From the NCBI GenBank assembly GCA_945952315.1, contig CAMFIE010000009.1, positions 62,001 through 126,000 of the forward strand: a stretch of DNA of 64,000 nt, read 5' to 3'. Position numbers and translations under genes: made by a program. Positions within the stretch are counted from its first letter, which is position 1, and the number at the start of each line of letters is the position of its first letter. The notes beneath the pieces are model-generated. The model did not search any database. It was given only the letters and a program-made list of their open reading frames with translations, and was not told the DNA's origin. This document shows, piece after piece, positions 36,896-46,579 of this stretch. The stretch comes from an uncultured Rhizobium sp. GTDB lineage: Bacteria; Pseudomonadota; Alphaproteobacteria; Rhizobiales; Rhizobiaceae.

Positions 36896-37732
36896 TCAGC
36901 CCTTGAGCGGTGGCAGGCCGGGCCGGTCAAGACCCGCAGGCGATAGCGTGAAGATTTCGCAGCCCGTGGCCGTCACACCCACCGCATGTTCATACTGGGC
37001 GGATAGCGACCGGTCGCGGGAAACAGCCGTCCAGCCATCGGACAGCACCTTCACATGCGGACGGCCGAGATTGATCATCGGCTCGATGGTGAAGATCATG
37101 CCTTCGCGCAGTTCCGGACCTTCTTCGGCACGGCCGTAATGCAGGATGTTCGGCGCATCGTGAAACAGCTTGCCCACGCCATGGCCGCAGAAATCCCGGA
37201 CCACCGAGCAGCGTTCCGCTTCCGCAAAGGTCTGGATCGCTTCGCCGATTGCGCCGGTGCGGGCACCGGGCCGAACGGCGGCGATGCCGCGCATCAGGCA
37301 TTCGTGGGTGACTTCGAGCAGCCGCTCGGCGGCGCGCTTGATCTCACCGACGGGATACATGCGGCTGGAATCACCATGCCAGCCATCGACCACGAAGGTC
37401 ACGTCGATGTTGACGATATCGCCTTCGCGCAGCGGCTTGTCATCCGGAATGCCGTGACAGATCACGTGGTTGATCGAGGTGCAGCTGGATTTGGTATAGC
37501 CGCGATAGTTCAGCGTGGCGGGAAGCGCACCGTGATCCATGCCGAATTCGAACACGAACTTGTCGATGGCATTGGTCGTCACGCCGGGCTTCACCATCGG
37601 CACCAGCGCATCAAGACAGCGGGCGGTGAGCTGGCAGGCCTTGCGCATGCCTTCGAACCCTTCCGGTCCGTAAAGACGGATCGCGCCCGTGTTTTTCATC
37701 GGCGCGGAAAAGGCTTCGATATAATTCACCAT
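36896..37732 (-). CDS. map: Type I methionine aminopeptidase
   Basis: Map removes the initiator methionine (278 aa). The five metal ligands are visible: the aspartates in NIDVTFVVDGWHGDSS, histidine in FCGHGVGKLFH, and glutamates in FTIEPM and QYEHAV. About 20 extra residues precede the usual start; the ATG chosen has a weak ribosome binding site, so an internal start at MKNTG is possible. Confidence 0.95.
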   Translation of the reverse strand: MVNYIEAFSAPMKNTGAIRLYGPEGFEGMRKACQLTARCLDALVPMVKPGVTTNAIDKFVFEFGMDHGALPATLNYRGYTKSSCTSINHVICHGIPDDKPLREGDIVNIDVTFVVDGWHGDSSRMYPVGEIKRAAERLLEVTHECLMRGIAAVRPGARTGAIGEAIQTFAEAERCSVVRDFCGHGVGKLFHDAPNILHYGRAEEGPELREGMIFTIEPMINLGRPHVKVLSDGWTAVSRDRSLSAQYEHAVGVTATGCEIFTLSPAGLDRPGLPPLKG

Positions 37733-37768
37733 CAGAAAACGGCCCGGATCAGTTATTTGGATATCCGT

Positions 37769-38488
37769 TCATAAAGCAGGCAAGGCGGTTTCGTCCATCG
37801 CGATCAACTGAATTGGCAGAATTTCCATTGGGGAAACCCGGCAGGCGATGGCATAGGCTTCCACGCCGCGGTGCCTTGCCCGCAGATAGGCGGCGCCATA
37901 GACCGGGTCGAGGTCGCTTGATAGGCGAAAACGCTGGCAGTCATCGCGCTGGATCAGGTAGATCATCACCGCCCGGTGACCTTCCTCCACCATATCACCC
38001 AGCTCTTCGAGATGCTTGGCACCGCGGGCCGTCACCGTATCGGGAAATTCCGCCAATCCGGGGCTGCGGGTAAAGTGCACATTCTTCACTTCCACATAGG
38101 CCTTTGGCAGGCCGTCGCCGCTCAGCAAAAGGTCAATGCGGGAATTGCGGCCATATTTCCGCTCGCGCTCGATTACCGTGTAGGGTGAAAGCGAGGGGAT
38201 CAGGCCCATGCGGATTGCCTCTTCCGCAAGCCGGTTGGGCAGGCCGGTATTGATGCCGACCTGCGTGCCGTCGACCTCCACCATTTCCAGCATATGGCGA
38301 TATTTGCGGGTCGGGCTGTCATGCTCGCTCATGTGAATGCGGGAACCCGGCGTGGTGAGCCCGAGCATCGAGCCGGTATTCGGGCAGGAGCCGGTGATCA
38401 CCGATCCGTCTTCGAGCGTGGCGTCGAACAGAAAGCGCTTGTAGCGGGCAATCAGCCGGGCAGGCACAAGCGGGCGGTCAAATCGCAT
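37769..38488 (-). CDS. sfsA: Sugar fermentation stimulation protein SfsA family
   Basis: This 239-aa SfsA-family protein has an N-terminal OB-like part ([20 protein letters not shown]) and a PD-(D/E)XK nuclease-like core with the motif pattern RIDLLL...YVEVKNV. The E. coli homologue is a nucleic-acid binder described as affecting maltose genes; its real role is unsettled. It lies 6 bases after phaC and 36 bases before map. Confidence 0.92.
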   Translation of the reverse strand: MRFDRPLVPARLIARYKRFLFDATLEDGSVITGSCPNTGSMLGLTTPGSRIHMSEHDSPTRKYRHMLEMVEVDGTQVGINTGLPNRLAEEAIRMGLIPSLSPYTVIERERKYGRNSRIDLLLSGDGLPKAYVEVKNVHFTRSPGLAEFPDTVTARGAKHLEELGDMVEEGHRAVMIYLIQRDDCQRFRLSSDLDPVYGAAYLRARHRGVEAYAIACRVSPMEILPIQLIAMDETALPAL

Positions 38489-38494
38489 CCGCCG

Positions 38495-40345
38495 TCAGAC
38501 CCGCGCCATGACATAGGAGCCGGGCGCTTCCTCGATGGCGTTCAGCTGCGTGCCGCCCACCTTGCGGGCCTTCACGCGCCGGGCATCCTGCGTCTCGATC
38601 CATTGCTGCCAGTGCGGCCACCAGCTTCCGGGCGTTTCAACGGCCGTCGTCAGCCAGTCCTCGTATTCGCCCTTGGCAGGGCCGCCGGTCCAGAACTGGT
38701 ATTTGCCCTTGTCCGGCGGGTTGACCACACCGGCGATATGGCCGGAGCCGGTCAGCACGAAATCCACCGGTCCACCGAATTTCGAGGAGCCGAGGAACAC
38801 GGATTTTGCGGGCGCGATGTGATCCTCACGGGTCGCGAGATTGTAGATCGGGATTTTGACATCCTTGAGCGACAGTTTCTTGCCCGCGATTTCCATCTCG
38901 CCGCGCGCCAGCGTGTTGTTGAGATAGCAGTTGCGCAGATAGAAGGAATGGTTCGCCGCGGGCATCCGCGTGCTGTCGGAGTTCCAGTAGAGCAGGTCGA
39001 AGGGCAGGGGATCCTGTCCCTTCAGGTAATTGTTGACGAAATAGGGCCAGATCAGCTCGGACGAGCGCAGCATGTTGAAGGCAGAGGCCATTTTCGAGCC
39101 ATCGAGATAGCCCTGACCGGCCATCTTTTCCTCAAGCGCCGAAAGCTGGTCCTCGTCCACGAACACCTTCAGATCGCCCGCATGGGTGAAATCCACCTGC
39201 GTGGTGAACAGCGTTGCGCTCTTGATCCGCCGGTCCTTTTCCTTGGCATTGAGCGCAAGGGCTGCCGAAAGCAGCGTGCCGCCGACGCAATAGCCGATGG
39301 CATTCACATCCTTTTCGCCGGTCGCTTTCTCGATCGTGTCGAGGGCGAAATTCACGCCTTCGCGGATATAGCTTTCCCAGTCCTTGTTCGCGTGGCGCTC
39401 ATCCGGATTGACCCAGGAGATGACGAACACCGTCTGCCCCTGATCGACGCACCATTTGATGAAGGATTTCTGCGGGTTGAGATCGAGGATGTAGAATTTG
39501 TTGATCCAGGGCGGGCAGATGAGGAGAGGGCGCTTCAGCACCGTATCGGTGGTCGCCTCGTACTGGATGACCTGGCAGACATCGCTCTGGGCAATCACCT
39601 TGCCGGGGGTCATGGCGAGATTCTTGCCGACGGCGAATTTCGAGATATCCGTCTGGCGGATTTTCAGGTCACCGCCGCCCGCCTTGATATCCTCGGCGAG
39701 CATCTTCATGCCCTTGACCAGATTGGCGCCGCTGGTTGCTACCGTCTCGCGATAGAGTTCCGGATTGGTCGCCACGAAATTGGCGGGCGAAAGGGCAGCC
39801 GTGATCTGGCGCGTATAGAACTGCGCCTTGTGGCGCGTATGTTCATCCAGCCCCTCGGTATCGGCCACCAGCCGCTCGGCCCAGTCGACCGTGACGATAT
39901 AGACCTGACGCAAGAGATCGAAGAACGGGTTCTTCACCCAGTCCTGATCGGAGAATCGCTTTTCCTTGCGCAAGGGGTCCGGTTCGTTTGCCGCGTCCTT
40001 GTCCGCGAGGCGGCGCATGCTGCGGCTCCAGATCTCGAAATAGCTGCCGAGCAGATGGGTTTGCGCTTCCAGAACGCGGCGCGGGTCGGACATCCAGTAT
40101 TCGGTGACCTTGGACATGGTCTTCACCACATCGGTCAGTGGTTCGGAGACCGCGTCGGTCAGTTCGCCCTTTTCGCGCGGCTCCATCCAGGCGGAGGCGG
40201 CCTTGCCGAGATTTTCCACCATGCGGGCGACGTTGATCGCCATCGCCTCGGGGTCCTTGACTATATAGGGTTCGATGGCCTTCGGGTCGATACCACCGAA
40301 AGCTGCACCACCGGTGCCCGAAGCCTCCTCGGATTTGTCCGCCAC
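38495..40345 (-). CDS. phaC: Class I poly(3-hydroxyalkanoate) synthase
   Basis: PhaC polymerises 3-hydroxybutyryl-CoA into PHB granules (616 aa). The lipase-like box GYCVGGT contains the catalytic cysteine. The aspartate in ATREDHIAPAKS and the histidine in TGSGHIAGVVN complete the triad. The GTG at 40345 is chosen because a GGGGAGG ribosome binding site lies six bases upstream; the longer TTG-started frame at 40360 would overlap that site. No phaA, phaB or phaR gene is in the window. Confidence 0.95.
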   Translation of the reverse strand: MADKSEEASGTGGAAFGGIDPKAIEPYIVKDPEAMAINVARMVENLGKAASAWMEPREKGELTDAVSEPLTDVVKTMSKVTEYWMSDPRRVLEAQTHLLGSYFEIWSRSMRRLADKDAANEPDPLRKEKRFSDQDWVKNPFFDLLRQVYIVTVDWAERLVADTEGLDEHTRHKAQFYTRQITAALSPANFVATNPELYRETVATSGANLVKGMKMLAEDIKAGGGDLKIRQTDISKFAVGKNLAMTPGKVIAQSDVCQVIQYEATTDTVLKRPLLICPPWINKFYILDLNPQKSFIKWCVDQGQTVFVISWVNPDERHANKDWESYIREGVNFALDTIEKATGEKDVNAIGYCVGGTLLSAALALNAKEKDRRIKSATLFTTQVDFTHAGDLKVFVDEDQLSALEEKMAGQGYLDGSKMASAFNMLRSSELIWPYFVNNYLKGQDPLPFDLLYWNSDSTRMPAANHSFYLRNCYLNNTLARGEMEIAGKKLSLKDVKIPIYNLATREDHIAPAKSVFLGSSKFGGPVDFVLTGSGHIAGVVNPPDKGKYQFWTGGPAKGEYEDWLTTAVETPGSWWPHWQQWIETQDARRVKARKVGGTQLNAIEEAPGSYVMARV

Positions 40346-40539
40346 GCCATACCTCCCCAAGGCAAGAACCCCATAATTCAGTTTTTACATTCTGGACGAA
40401 TTTGAATACAAGTACCAGCGGAAGGACGTTCAACTCTCGTCTAGCCCTTGCGTCCCGCCTGCTGCCACAGGTGGATGACAGGGGCATGACCGGATGCTAC
40501 ACCCTTCGCGCAAATTCCCGTGCAGAAACGGACTGACCG

Positions 40540-40917
40540 ATGATCAAGACCTGGCAATTGGCGCTTGCCGCCGCACTCGTTCTCCCGGCGCTCAGTGCGT
40601 GCACCAGCACCGCGACACCGGAAACGGCGGCCCAGTTTGCGCCGAAAGTCGTGGTCACGGGCACGCAGCCGGTCAGCAATGAAGCGCCGGTGATGGCAAA
40701 ATCCGGCCAGTATCCGACCTTCGGCAAGCCTTTGACGGCGGCCAATACCCAGATCGATGATTCCCAGGCGCTGGAGATGCGGGCGCAGATGGATGGCCTG
40801 ACGGCCCAGCGCAAGGCCGGGACAATCACCGACGCCGAGTATCGCAAGCGCATGGCCGAGCTTCAGCAGCTCGCCGCAAACCACGCAGCCGAAATGCAGG
40901 CGAAGATCGCCAATTAA
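40540..40917 (+). CDS. Small predicted lipoprotein
   Basis: The 125-aa product starts with a signal peptide ending in a clear lipobox (Leu-Ser-Ala-Cys at about residue 21). After a disordered stretch, the C-terminal 45 residues form a charged helix pair (AQMDGLTAQRKAGTITDAEY) resembling SHOCT-type short domains. It is divergent from phaC, with 194 bp between starts. No function is assigned. Confidence 0.78.
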   Translation: MIKTWQLALAAALVLPALSACTSTATPETAAQFAPKVVVTGTQPVSNEAPVMAKSGQYPTFGKPLTAANTQIDDSQALEMRAQMDGLTAQRKAGTITDAEYRKRMAELQQLAANHAAEMQAKIAN

Positions 40918-40938
40918 CGCTTGCCTTTCCGCGCCTTT

Positions 40939-40956
40939 GGCCGCAAACGTGCGGCC
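40939..40956 (+). other. Perfect G+C hairpin after the lipoprotein gene
   Basis: ggccgc and gcggcc flank a 6-base loop, 21 bases after the stop. There is no T run, so a terminator is uncertain. Confidence 0.3.
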
Positions 40957-41068
40957 CTGAGATCGTCCGGTTCGCGGCCCTGCGCGCAACTGTATCGATC
41001 ACACCGAAAGGCGATGCCGGACATGGGAATCTGCCATCGCTGCCATTTGATAGAAAAGGGTCAATCAC

Positions 41069-42289
41069 ATGGAAGAGTTTCACAAGGTCAAGAGGCTTCC
41101 GCCTTACGTGTTCGAGCAGGTCAACCGGCTGAAGGCCGCCGCCCGCGCGAACGGGGCGGATATCATTGACCTTGGCATGGGTAACCCTGACCTTCCGACC
41201 CCGCAGGGCATTGTCGACAAGCTCTGCGAAGTGGTTCAGGACCCGCGCACCCATCGTTATTCCTCTTCAAAGGGCATTCCGGGGCTGCGTCGCGCGCAGG
41301 CCGCCTATTACGCCCGCCGCTTTGGCGTGAAGCTCAATCCCGATACGCAGGTCATCGCCACCCTTGGCTCCAAGGAAGGCTTTGCCAATATGGCGCAGGC
41401 CATCACCGCGCCGGGCGATGTGATCCTGTGTCCGAACCCGACCTATCCGATCCATGCCTTCGGCTTCCTGATGGCAGGCGGTGTGATCCGTTCGCTGCCG
41501 GTCGAGCCGGACGAGACTTTCTTCGGGCCTCTGGAGCGCGCCGTGCGCCATTCGATCCCGAAGCCGCTTGCGCTGATCATCAATTATCCGTCCAATCCGA
41601 CCGCGCATGTCGCCTCGCTCGACTTCTACAAGGACGTGATCGCGTTTGCGAAGAAGCACGATCTCATCGTGCTGTCCGATCTCGCCTATTCGGAAATCTA
41701 TTTCGACGAATCGAACCCGCCGCCTTCCGTGCTCGAAGTGCCGGGTGCCATCGATATCACCGTGGAGTTCACCTCCATGTCGAAGACCTTCTCGATGCCG
41801 GGCTGGCGCATGGGCTTTGCCGTGGGCAATGACCGGCTGATCGCAGCCCTTGCCCGTGTGAAGTCCTATCTCGATTACGGTGCCTTCACCCCGATCCAGG
41901 TGGCCGCGACCCATGCGCTGAATGGCGATGGCTCCGATATCGCCGAAGTGCGCGGTGTCTATCGCCGCCGCCGCGACACGCTGGTCGATGCTTTCGGCAA
42001 GGCCGGTTTCGACGTGCCGCCACCCGCCGCGACGATGTTTGCCTGGGCGAAGATCCCGGAAAAGTTCGCGCATCTCGGCTCGCTGGAATTTTCCAAGCTG
42101 CTGGTCGAGAAGGCGGATATCGCGGTTGCGCCGGGCATCGGCTTTGGCGAGCAGGGCGATGATTATGTGCGCATCGCGCTCGTCGAAAACGAACACCGTA
42201 TCCGGCAGGCGGCGCGCAATCTGAAGAAGTTCCTCTCCACGGCGGATGACACGCTGCACAATGTCATTTCGCTGAACCAGCGCCGCTGA
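41069..42289 (+). CDS. Class I/II PLP-dependent aminotransferase
   Basis: This 406-aa fold-type I aminotransferase is of the alanine/aspartate/LL-diaminopimelate-aminotransferase-like group. The PLP lysine is in SMSKTFSMPGWRMGF; NYPSNPTA, the SDLAYSEIYFDE aspartate-tyrosine region and the C-terminal arginine motif YVRIALVENEHRI are all present. The substrate is not certain. Position 62 bp upstream of hom suggests a role in the aspartate/pyruvate amino-acid family. Confidence 0.88.
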   Translation: MEEFHKVKRLPPYVFEQVNRLKAAARANGADIIDLGMGNPDLPTPQGIVDKLCEVVQDPRTHRYSSSKGIPGLRRAQAAYYARRFGVKLNPDTQVIATLGSKEGFANMAQAITAPGDVILCPNPTYPIHAFGFLMAGGVIRSLPVEPDETFFGPLERAVRHSIPKPLALIINYPSNPTAHVASLDFYKDVIAFAKKHDLIVLSDLAYSEIYFDESNPPPSVLEVPGAIDITVEFTSMSKTFSMPGWRMGFAVGNDRLIAALARVKSYLDYGAFTPIQVAATHALNGDGSDIAEVRGVYRRRRDTLVDAFGKAGFDVPPPAATMFAWAKIPEKFAHLGSLEFSKLLVEKADIAVAPGIGFGEQGDDYVRIALVENEHRIRQAARNLKKFLSTADDTLHNVISLNQRR

Positions 42290-42308
42290 TCACACGTGCA
42301 TCATTTTC

Positions 42309-42331
42309 TCCGGAGCCACAGGCGCTCCGGA
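42309..42331. other. 8-bp hairpin between the aminotransferase gene and hom
   Basis: tccggagc and gctccgga flank a 7-base loop. There is no clear T tract, so it could be a weak terminator, an attenuator-like element or an mRNA processing site. Confidence 0.35.
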
Positions 42332-42351
42332 ACCAGAACCGGGAATATCAC

Positions 42352-43671
42352 ATGGCAGATGCCCTCAAAATTGGCGTTGCGGGCCTTGGCACCGTCGGTG
42401 CCTCACTCGTTCGCATTCTTCACCAGCGCCGCAATGAACTGGCGGTATCCTGCGGCCGCGCCATCGAAGTGGTCGCCGTCAGCGCCCGCGACCGCACGCG
42501 GGATCGCGGCATCGATGTCTCGTCGGTGACCTGGTACGAAAATCCGGTCGAGATGGCGAAGAGTGCCGATATCGACGTGTTCGTCGAGCTGATGGGCGGC
42601 GCAACCGGTGCGGCCTCCGATGCGGTCGAGGCAGCGCTTTCCCGTGGTCTCCATGTGGTGACAGCCAACAAGGCGCTTCTCGCCCGCAATGGCGTGGCGC
42701 TTGCCGCGCTTGCGGAAGAAAAGGGTGTGCTGCTCAACTATGAAGCCGCTGTCGCAGGCGGCATACCGGTGATCAAGGCGTTGCGTGAATCGCTGACCGG
42801 CAACACGGTCAACCGCGTCTATGGCATCATGAACGGCACCTGCAATTACATCCTCACCAAGATGGAGAAGGAAGGCCTGTCCTTCGAGGCCTGCCTCAAG
42901 GAAGCGCAGCGGCTTGGCTATGCGGAGGCTGATCCAGCCTTCGACATCGAGGGCAATGACACCGCCCACAAGCTTTCGATCCTTACCACGCTTGCCTTCG
43001 GCAGCCAGATTGCCGCCGATGATATCTATCTCGAAGGCATCACCAATATTTCCATCGAGGATATCCACGCGGCGGCAGAACTTGGCTATCGCATCAAGCT
43101 TCTCGGCGTTGCCCAGCGCACCGAAACCGGCATCGAACAGCGGGTTCACCCGACCATGGTGCCGCAGAATTCGGTGATTGCACAGGTGGATGGCGTAACC
43201 AACGCAGTCGCCATCGAATCCGATATTCTGGGCGAGCTGCTGATGGTCGGCCCCGGTGCCGGTGGCAATGCGACCGCTTCCGCCGTGCTGGGTGATATTG
43301 CCGATATCGCAAAGAGCCGTCCGGGCCAGCAGATGGTTCCGGTGCTTGGCCGCCCGGCAAAGGCACTCGAAACCTATCGCCGCGCGCAGATCCAGAGCCA
43401 TGAAGGCGGCTATTTCATCCGCCTCACGGTGGAAGACCGCACCGGCGTGTTCGCCTCCATCGCCACCCGCATGGCGGAGAACAGGATTTCGCTGGAATCG
43501 ATCATGCAGCATTCCAAGCAGCTGGAGCCCGGCAAGCCGCAGACGATCATCCTCGTCACCCATGCAACCCGCGAGGACAGTGTGCGTCGTGCCATCGATG
43601 CGATCAAGAGCGAAGGCTATCTGCGCGGTGAGCCGCAGGTCATCCGCATCGAGCGTCCGAAGGACGCGTGA
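42352..43671 (+). CDS. hom: Homoserine dehydrogenase with C-terminal ACT domain
   Basis: Hom reduces aspartate semialdehyde to homoserine on the way to threonine and methionine (439 aa). It has the NAD(P)-binding motif GVAGLGTVGASLV, the segment VVTANKALLA and the catalytic region GTCNYILTKM with DIEGNDTAHKL. A C-terminal ACT domain (about residues 355-435) normally gives threonine feedback inhibition. It converges with the CinA-type gene, with 24 bp between stops. Confidence 0.96.
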   Translation: MADALKIGVAGLGTVGASLVRILHQRRNELAVSCGRAIEVVAVSARDRTRDRGIDVSSVTWYENPVEMAKSADIDVFVELMGGATGAASDAVEAALSRGLHVVTANKALLARNGVALAALAEEKGVLLNYEAAVAGGIPVIKALRESLTGNTVNRVYGIMNGTCNYILTKMEKEGLSFEACLKEAQRLGYAEADPAFDIEGNDTAHKLSILTTLAFGSQIAADDIYLEGITNISIEDIHAAAELGYRIKLLGVAQRTETGIEQRVHPTMVPQNSVIAQVDGVTNAVAIESDILGELLMVGPGAGGNATASAVLGDIADIAKSRPGQQMVPVLGRPAKALETYRRAQIQSHEGGYFIRLTVEDRTGVFASIATRMAENRISLESIMQHSKQLEPGKPQTIILVTHATREDSVRRAIDAIKSEGYLRGEPQVIRIERPKDA

Positions 43672-43695
43672 CCGATACTCTGGCCGGAGAGCGCC

Positions 43696-44196
43696 TTAGC
43701 TTCCGGCCAGTTCCAGGATCATCTCCAGCGCTGTCTCGACGGTCGCGAGGCGAATGCCGTCGCGGCCAAGGTCGCCATAGCGCATTTCCAGGTGAAGGAG
43801 CCGCCCATCCTTGGAGCGGGCGGCGAGATGAACGAGGCCGACCGGTTTTTCCGCCGAACCGCCACCGGGTCCCGCAATGCCGGTCACGGCAACAGATATT
43901 TGCGCCCGTGAGCGCATCAGCGCACCGGCTGCCATTTGCAGCGCCGTTTCGCGCGAAACAGCGCCGAAACTGTCTAGCACCTCCTGCTGCACGCCGAGAA
44001 GTTCCACCTTGGCCTGATTGGTATAGGTCACAAGGCCGCGATCCACGACGGCGGAAGACCCGGCCACATCGGTGAGTGCCGCGGAAATCAGTCCGCCGGT
44101 GCAGGATTCGGCAGTTACCACCATAAAGCCGCGCGGCTGGCAGTGATTGATCACCGATTGGGCAAGCGTTGTGATCCGCTCCGGAAAGAGGCTCAT
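43696..44196 (-). CDS. CinA C-terminal-domain family amidohydrolase (PncC-like)
   Basis: This 166-aa stand-alone CinA C-terminal domain protein resembles nicotinamide mononucleotide deamidase PncC, which recycles NMN. The family motifs [20 protein letters not shown] and [12 protein letters not shown] are intact. No MoCF-like N-terminal domain is present. The start overlaps the ispDF stop (ATGA), so the two genes are co-translated. Confidence 0.9.
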   Translation of the reverse strand: MSLFPERITTLAQSVINHCQPRGFMVVTAESCTGGLISAALTDVAGSSAVVDRGLVTYTNQAKVELLGVQQEVLDSFGAVSRETALQMAAGALMRSRAQISVAVTGIAGPGGGSAEKPVGLVHLAARSKDGRLLHLEMRYGDLGRDGIRLATVETALEMILELAGS

Positions 44197-45395
44197 TCCT
44201 TCATCCCCTTGTAGACGACGGTTGCGGTGGCAATCGCCGCGATGCCTTCCCGCCGCCCGATGAAGCCGATCTTTTCGTTCGTGGTGGCCTTCACCGAACA
44301 GCGCTCCAGCGAAATGCCGAGCATGGCCGAAAGTTCCGCGCGCATCGCCTGCCGGTGCGGGCCGACTTTCGGGGCTTCGGCAATCAGGGAAATATCCGCA
44401 TTCATGATCGTCCCGCCATGCTGCTTCACGATCTTCACCGCATGCTCGACGAAAATGCGCGAGGCCGCACCCCGCCATTGCATGTCGGAGGGCGGAAAAT
44501 GATCGCCGATATCGCCCGCGCCACAGGTGGCAAGCAGGGCATCGGTGAGCGCATGCAGGGCCACATCTGCATCCGAATGGCCCTTCAGCTTCTGGTCATG
44601 CGGAATGAAGATGCCACAGAGCGTCACGCCATCGCCGGGTTCCAGCTGATGCACGTCATAGCCATTGCCGGTGCGCACATCGGGCAGAAAAGAGGAGAGC
44701 TTTTCATCGGCCATGGCGATATCCCTGCGTAGCGTGAGTTTGACATTGTCCGGCGAACCTTCCACCAGCGTGACGGGCAGGCCTGCCCATTCGGCGATCG
44801 AGGCATCGTCGGTGAAATCGCTTTTGCCGGAAGCGGCTGCCCGGCGATGGGCGTCCAGAATCTCCGTGTAGCCGAAAACCTGTGGCGTCTGTGCTGCCCA
44901 AAGACCGGCGCGCGGCACGGTTTCGGCCACGAAGCCTTCCGGCGTTCCGCGTTTCAGCGTGTCGGCAACGGGCAGAGCCGGCAGAACGCCACGCGCGCCG
45001 GCCGCAAGTGCGGCTTCGATCCGTTCGAACAGCGCATGATCGACAAAGGGCCGCACCGCATCCTGAATCCAGACATGGGTGACGCCCTTGTCCGCCAGCG
45101 CTTCCAGCCCGTTCAGCACGCTCTGCTGACGGGTCGCGCCGCCATGCACCACGATGAAATCACCATGGCCATCAATGTCGCGGATTGCATCGGCGAGCAG
45201 GGCCTCATCATCCGGATGAATGGCAATCACGATTGGCCCGCAATGCCGCCAGCTGGTGAACTGCCGCAGCGTATGGGCAATTACCGGCATTCCACCGATT
45301 CGCCGATACTGCTTCGGCCCTTCGACAGACGCGCCCGCGCGCTCTCCGCGGCCAGCGGCAACGATGACGATTCCATGGACGGGATTGGTGGACAT
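44193..45395 (-). CDS. ispDF: Bifunctional IspD/IspF enzyme of the MEP isoprenoid pathway
   Basis: One 400-aa protein joins 2-C-methyl-D-erythritol 4-phosphate cytidylyltransferase (residues 1 to about 235) and 2-C-methyl-D-erythritol 2,4-cyclodiphosphate synthase (about 240-400). IspD motifs are [14 protein letters not shown] and IQDAVRPF. The IspF metal site is seen in [10 protein letters not shown] and [15 protein letters not shown]. The ATG chosen has an AAGG site six bases upstream; the frame stays open upstream. The fusion is usual in alphaproteobacteria. It is divergent from dusB. Confidence 0.95.
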   Translation of the reverse strand: MSTNPVHGIVIVAAGRGERAGASVEGPKQYRRIGGMPVIAHTLRQFTSWRHCGPIVIAIHPDDEALLADAIRDIDGHGDFIVVHGGATRQQSVLNGLEALADKGVTHVWIQDAVRPFVDHALFERIEAALAAGARGVLPALPVADTLKRGTPEGFVAETVPRAGLWAAQTPQVFGYTEILDAHRRAAASGKSDFTDDASIAEWAGLPVTLVEGSPDNVKLTLRRDIAMADEKLSSFLPDVRTGNGYDVHQLEPGDGVTLCGIFIPHDQKLKGHSDADVALHALTDALLATCGAGDIGDHFPPSDMQWRGAASRIFVEHAVKIVKQHGGTIMNADISLIAEAPKVGPHRQAMRAELSAMLGISLERCSVKATTNEKIGFIGRREGIAAIATATVVYKGMKE

Positions 45396-45543
45396 GAGGG
45401 CCTTGCGGATTGAATTCGACTGCATCTCGAGAGGCCGGTTTAACGGCTCGTCGGCCATTTGGCCAGATGAGGCGTGCTTCCACGGAATTTCACTTGGCAG
45501 CATCGAGGATTGATGATTAAATTTGATGCACATGCATTCACTG

Positions 45544-45566
45544 CCTTAAAGATAGGCATTTTAAGG
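45544..45566 (+). promoter_or_regulatory. Inverted repeat overlapping the dusB ribosome binding site
   Basis: ccttaaa and tttaagg flank a 9-base spacer and end 2 bases before the dusB ATG. The 3' arm contains the AAGG of the ribosome binding site, so a folded mRNA would hide it. Confidence 0.45.
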
Positions 45567-45568
45567 AC

Positions 45569-46579
45569 ATGGACTTGAGTCGATTGAATCTTGTAGAGCC
45601 GTTTCATATTGGCCCGGTCGAAATCCGCAATCGCGTGATCCTCGCGCCGATGTCCGGCGTGACCGATCTGCCGTTCCGCTCGCTCGCCTGGCGATACGGG
45701 GCAGGGCTGGTGGTAACTGAGATGGTCGCGAGCCGCGAGCTTGCCCATAACCATGGCGAATCATGGGCGCGGCTGAAGGGCGCGGGCATTCGTCCGCATA
45801 TGGTGCAGCTCGCGGGCCGCGAGGCCCACTGGATGGCAGAGGCCGCCCGGATCGCCGAAGCGAATGGCGCGGATATCATCGATATTAATATGGGCTGCCC
45901 GGCCAAGAAGGTGATCGGCGGCTATTCCGGCTCGGCGCTGATGCGCGACCCTGACCACGCGTTGACCCTGATCGAGGCGACGGTGAAGGCGGTATCCGTT
46001 CCCGTCACGGTGAAAATGCGCCTTGGCTGGGATGACAATAGCCTGAATGCCCCGCTGATTGCCGCCCGTGCGGAACAGGCGGGCGTGCAACTGATCACCG
46101 TTCATGGCCGAACCCGCATGCAGTTTTACGAAGGGCGTGCGGACTGGAAAGCCATCCGCGCCGTGCGCGACGCAATCTCGCTGCCGCTGGTGGCGAATGG
46201 GGATGTGGAAACGCTGGAGGATGCAGCCGCAATTCTCGAGCAATCGGGAGCAGACGCGGTGATGACCGGACGGGCTTGTCAGGGCCGCCCCTGGCATGCG
46301 GGCGTGCTTGCGGGTCACGCCGCGCCCTTGCCCGAAGAGATCCCGGGCATTGCCTGCGAACACTATCGCGCCATGCTGGATTTTTACGGCGAGCAGACGG
46401 CGGTGCGCCATGCCCGCAAGCATCTCGGCTGGTATCTGGAGCGGTTTGCACCCGCCATGCCTGCGAGCCTCAAGGCCGAGATCATGACCGGGCGCGAGGC
46501 GGAGCGGGTGGAAGCGCTGTTCCGCGCGGCGCTCGACAATCCGGATTACCGCGCAAAACCGGAAAGGGAGGCCGCATGA
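45569..46579 (+). CDS. dusB: tRNA-dihydrouridine synthase B (NifR3)
   Basis: DusB is a flavoenzyme that reduces uridine to dihydrouridine in tRNA D-loops (336 aa). The FMN-binding N-terminal motif [13 protein letters not shown], the catalytic cysteine in [10 protein letters not shown] and the HGRTR motif are present. In rhizobia it heads the ntr operon and was called nifR3. Its stop overlaps the ntrB start (ATGA). Confidence 0.96.
   Translation: MDLSRLNLVEPFHIGPVEIRNRVILAPMSGVTDLPFRSLAWRYGAGLVVTEMVASRELAHNHGESWARLKGAGIRPHMVQLAGREAHWMAEAARIAEANGADIIDINMGCPAKKVIGGYSGSALMRDPDHALTLIEATVKAVSVPVTVKMRLGWDDNSLNAPLIAARAEQAGVQLITVHGRTRMQFYEGRADWKAIRAVRDAISLPLVANGDVETLEDAAAILEQSGADAVMTGRACQGRPWHAGVLAGHAAPLPEEIPGIACEHYRAMLDFYGEQTAVRHARKHLGWYLERFAPAMPASLKAEIMTGREAERVEALFRAALDNPDYRAKPEREAA

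Noticed and set aside
38294-40405. 703-codon open frame on the plus strand
   Set aside because: It is antisense to sfsA and phaC and has low-complexity composition with no ribosome binding site.
44193-45395. IspD-IspF fusion as an anomaly
   Set aside because: The bifunctional enzyme is normal for alphaproteobacteria and both active sites are intact.
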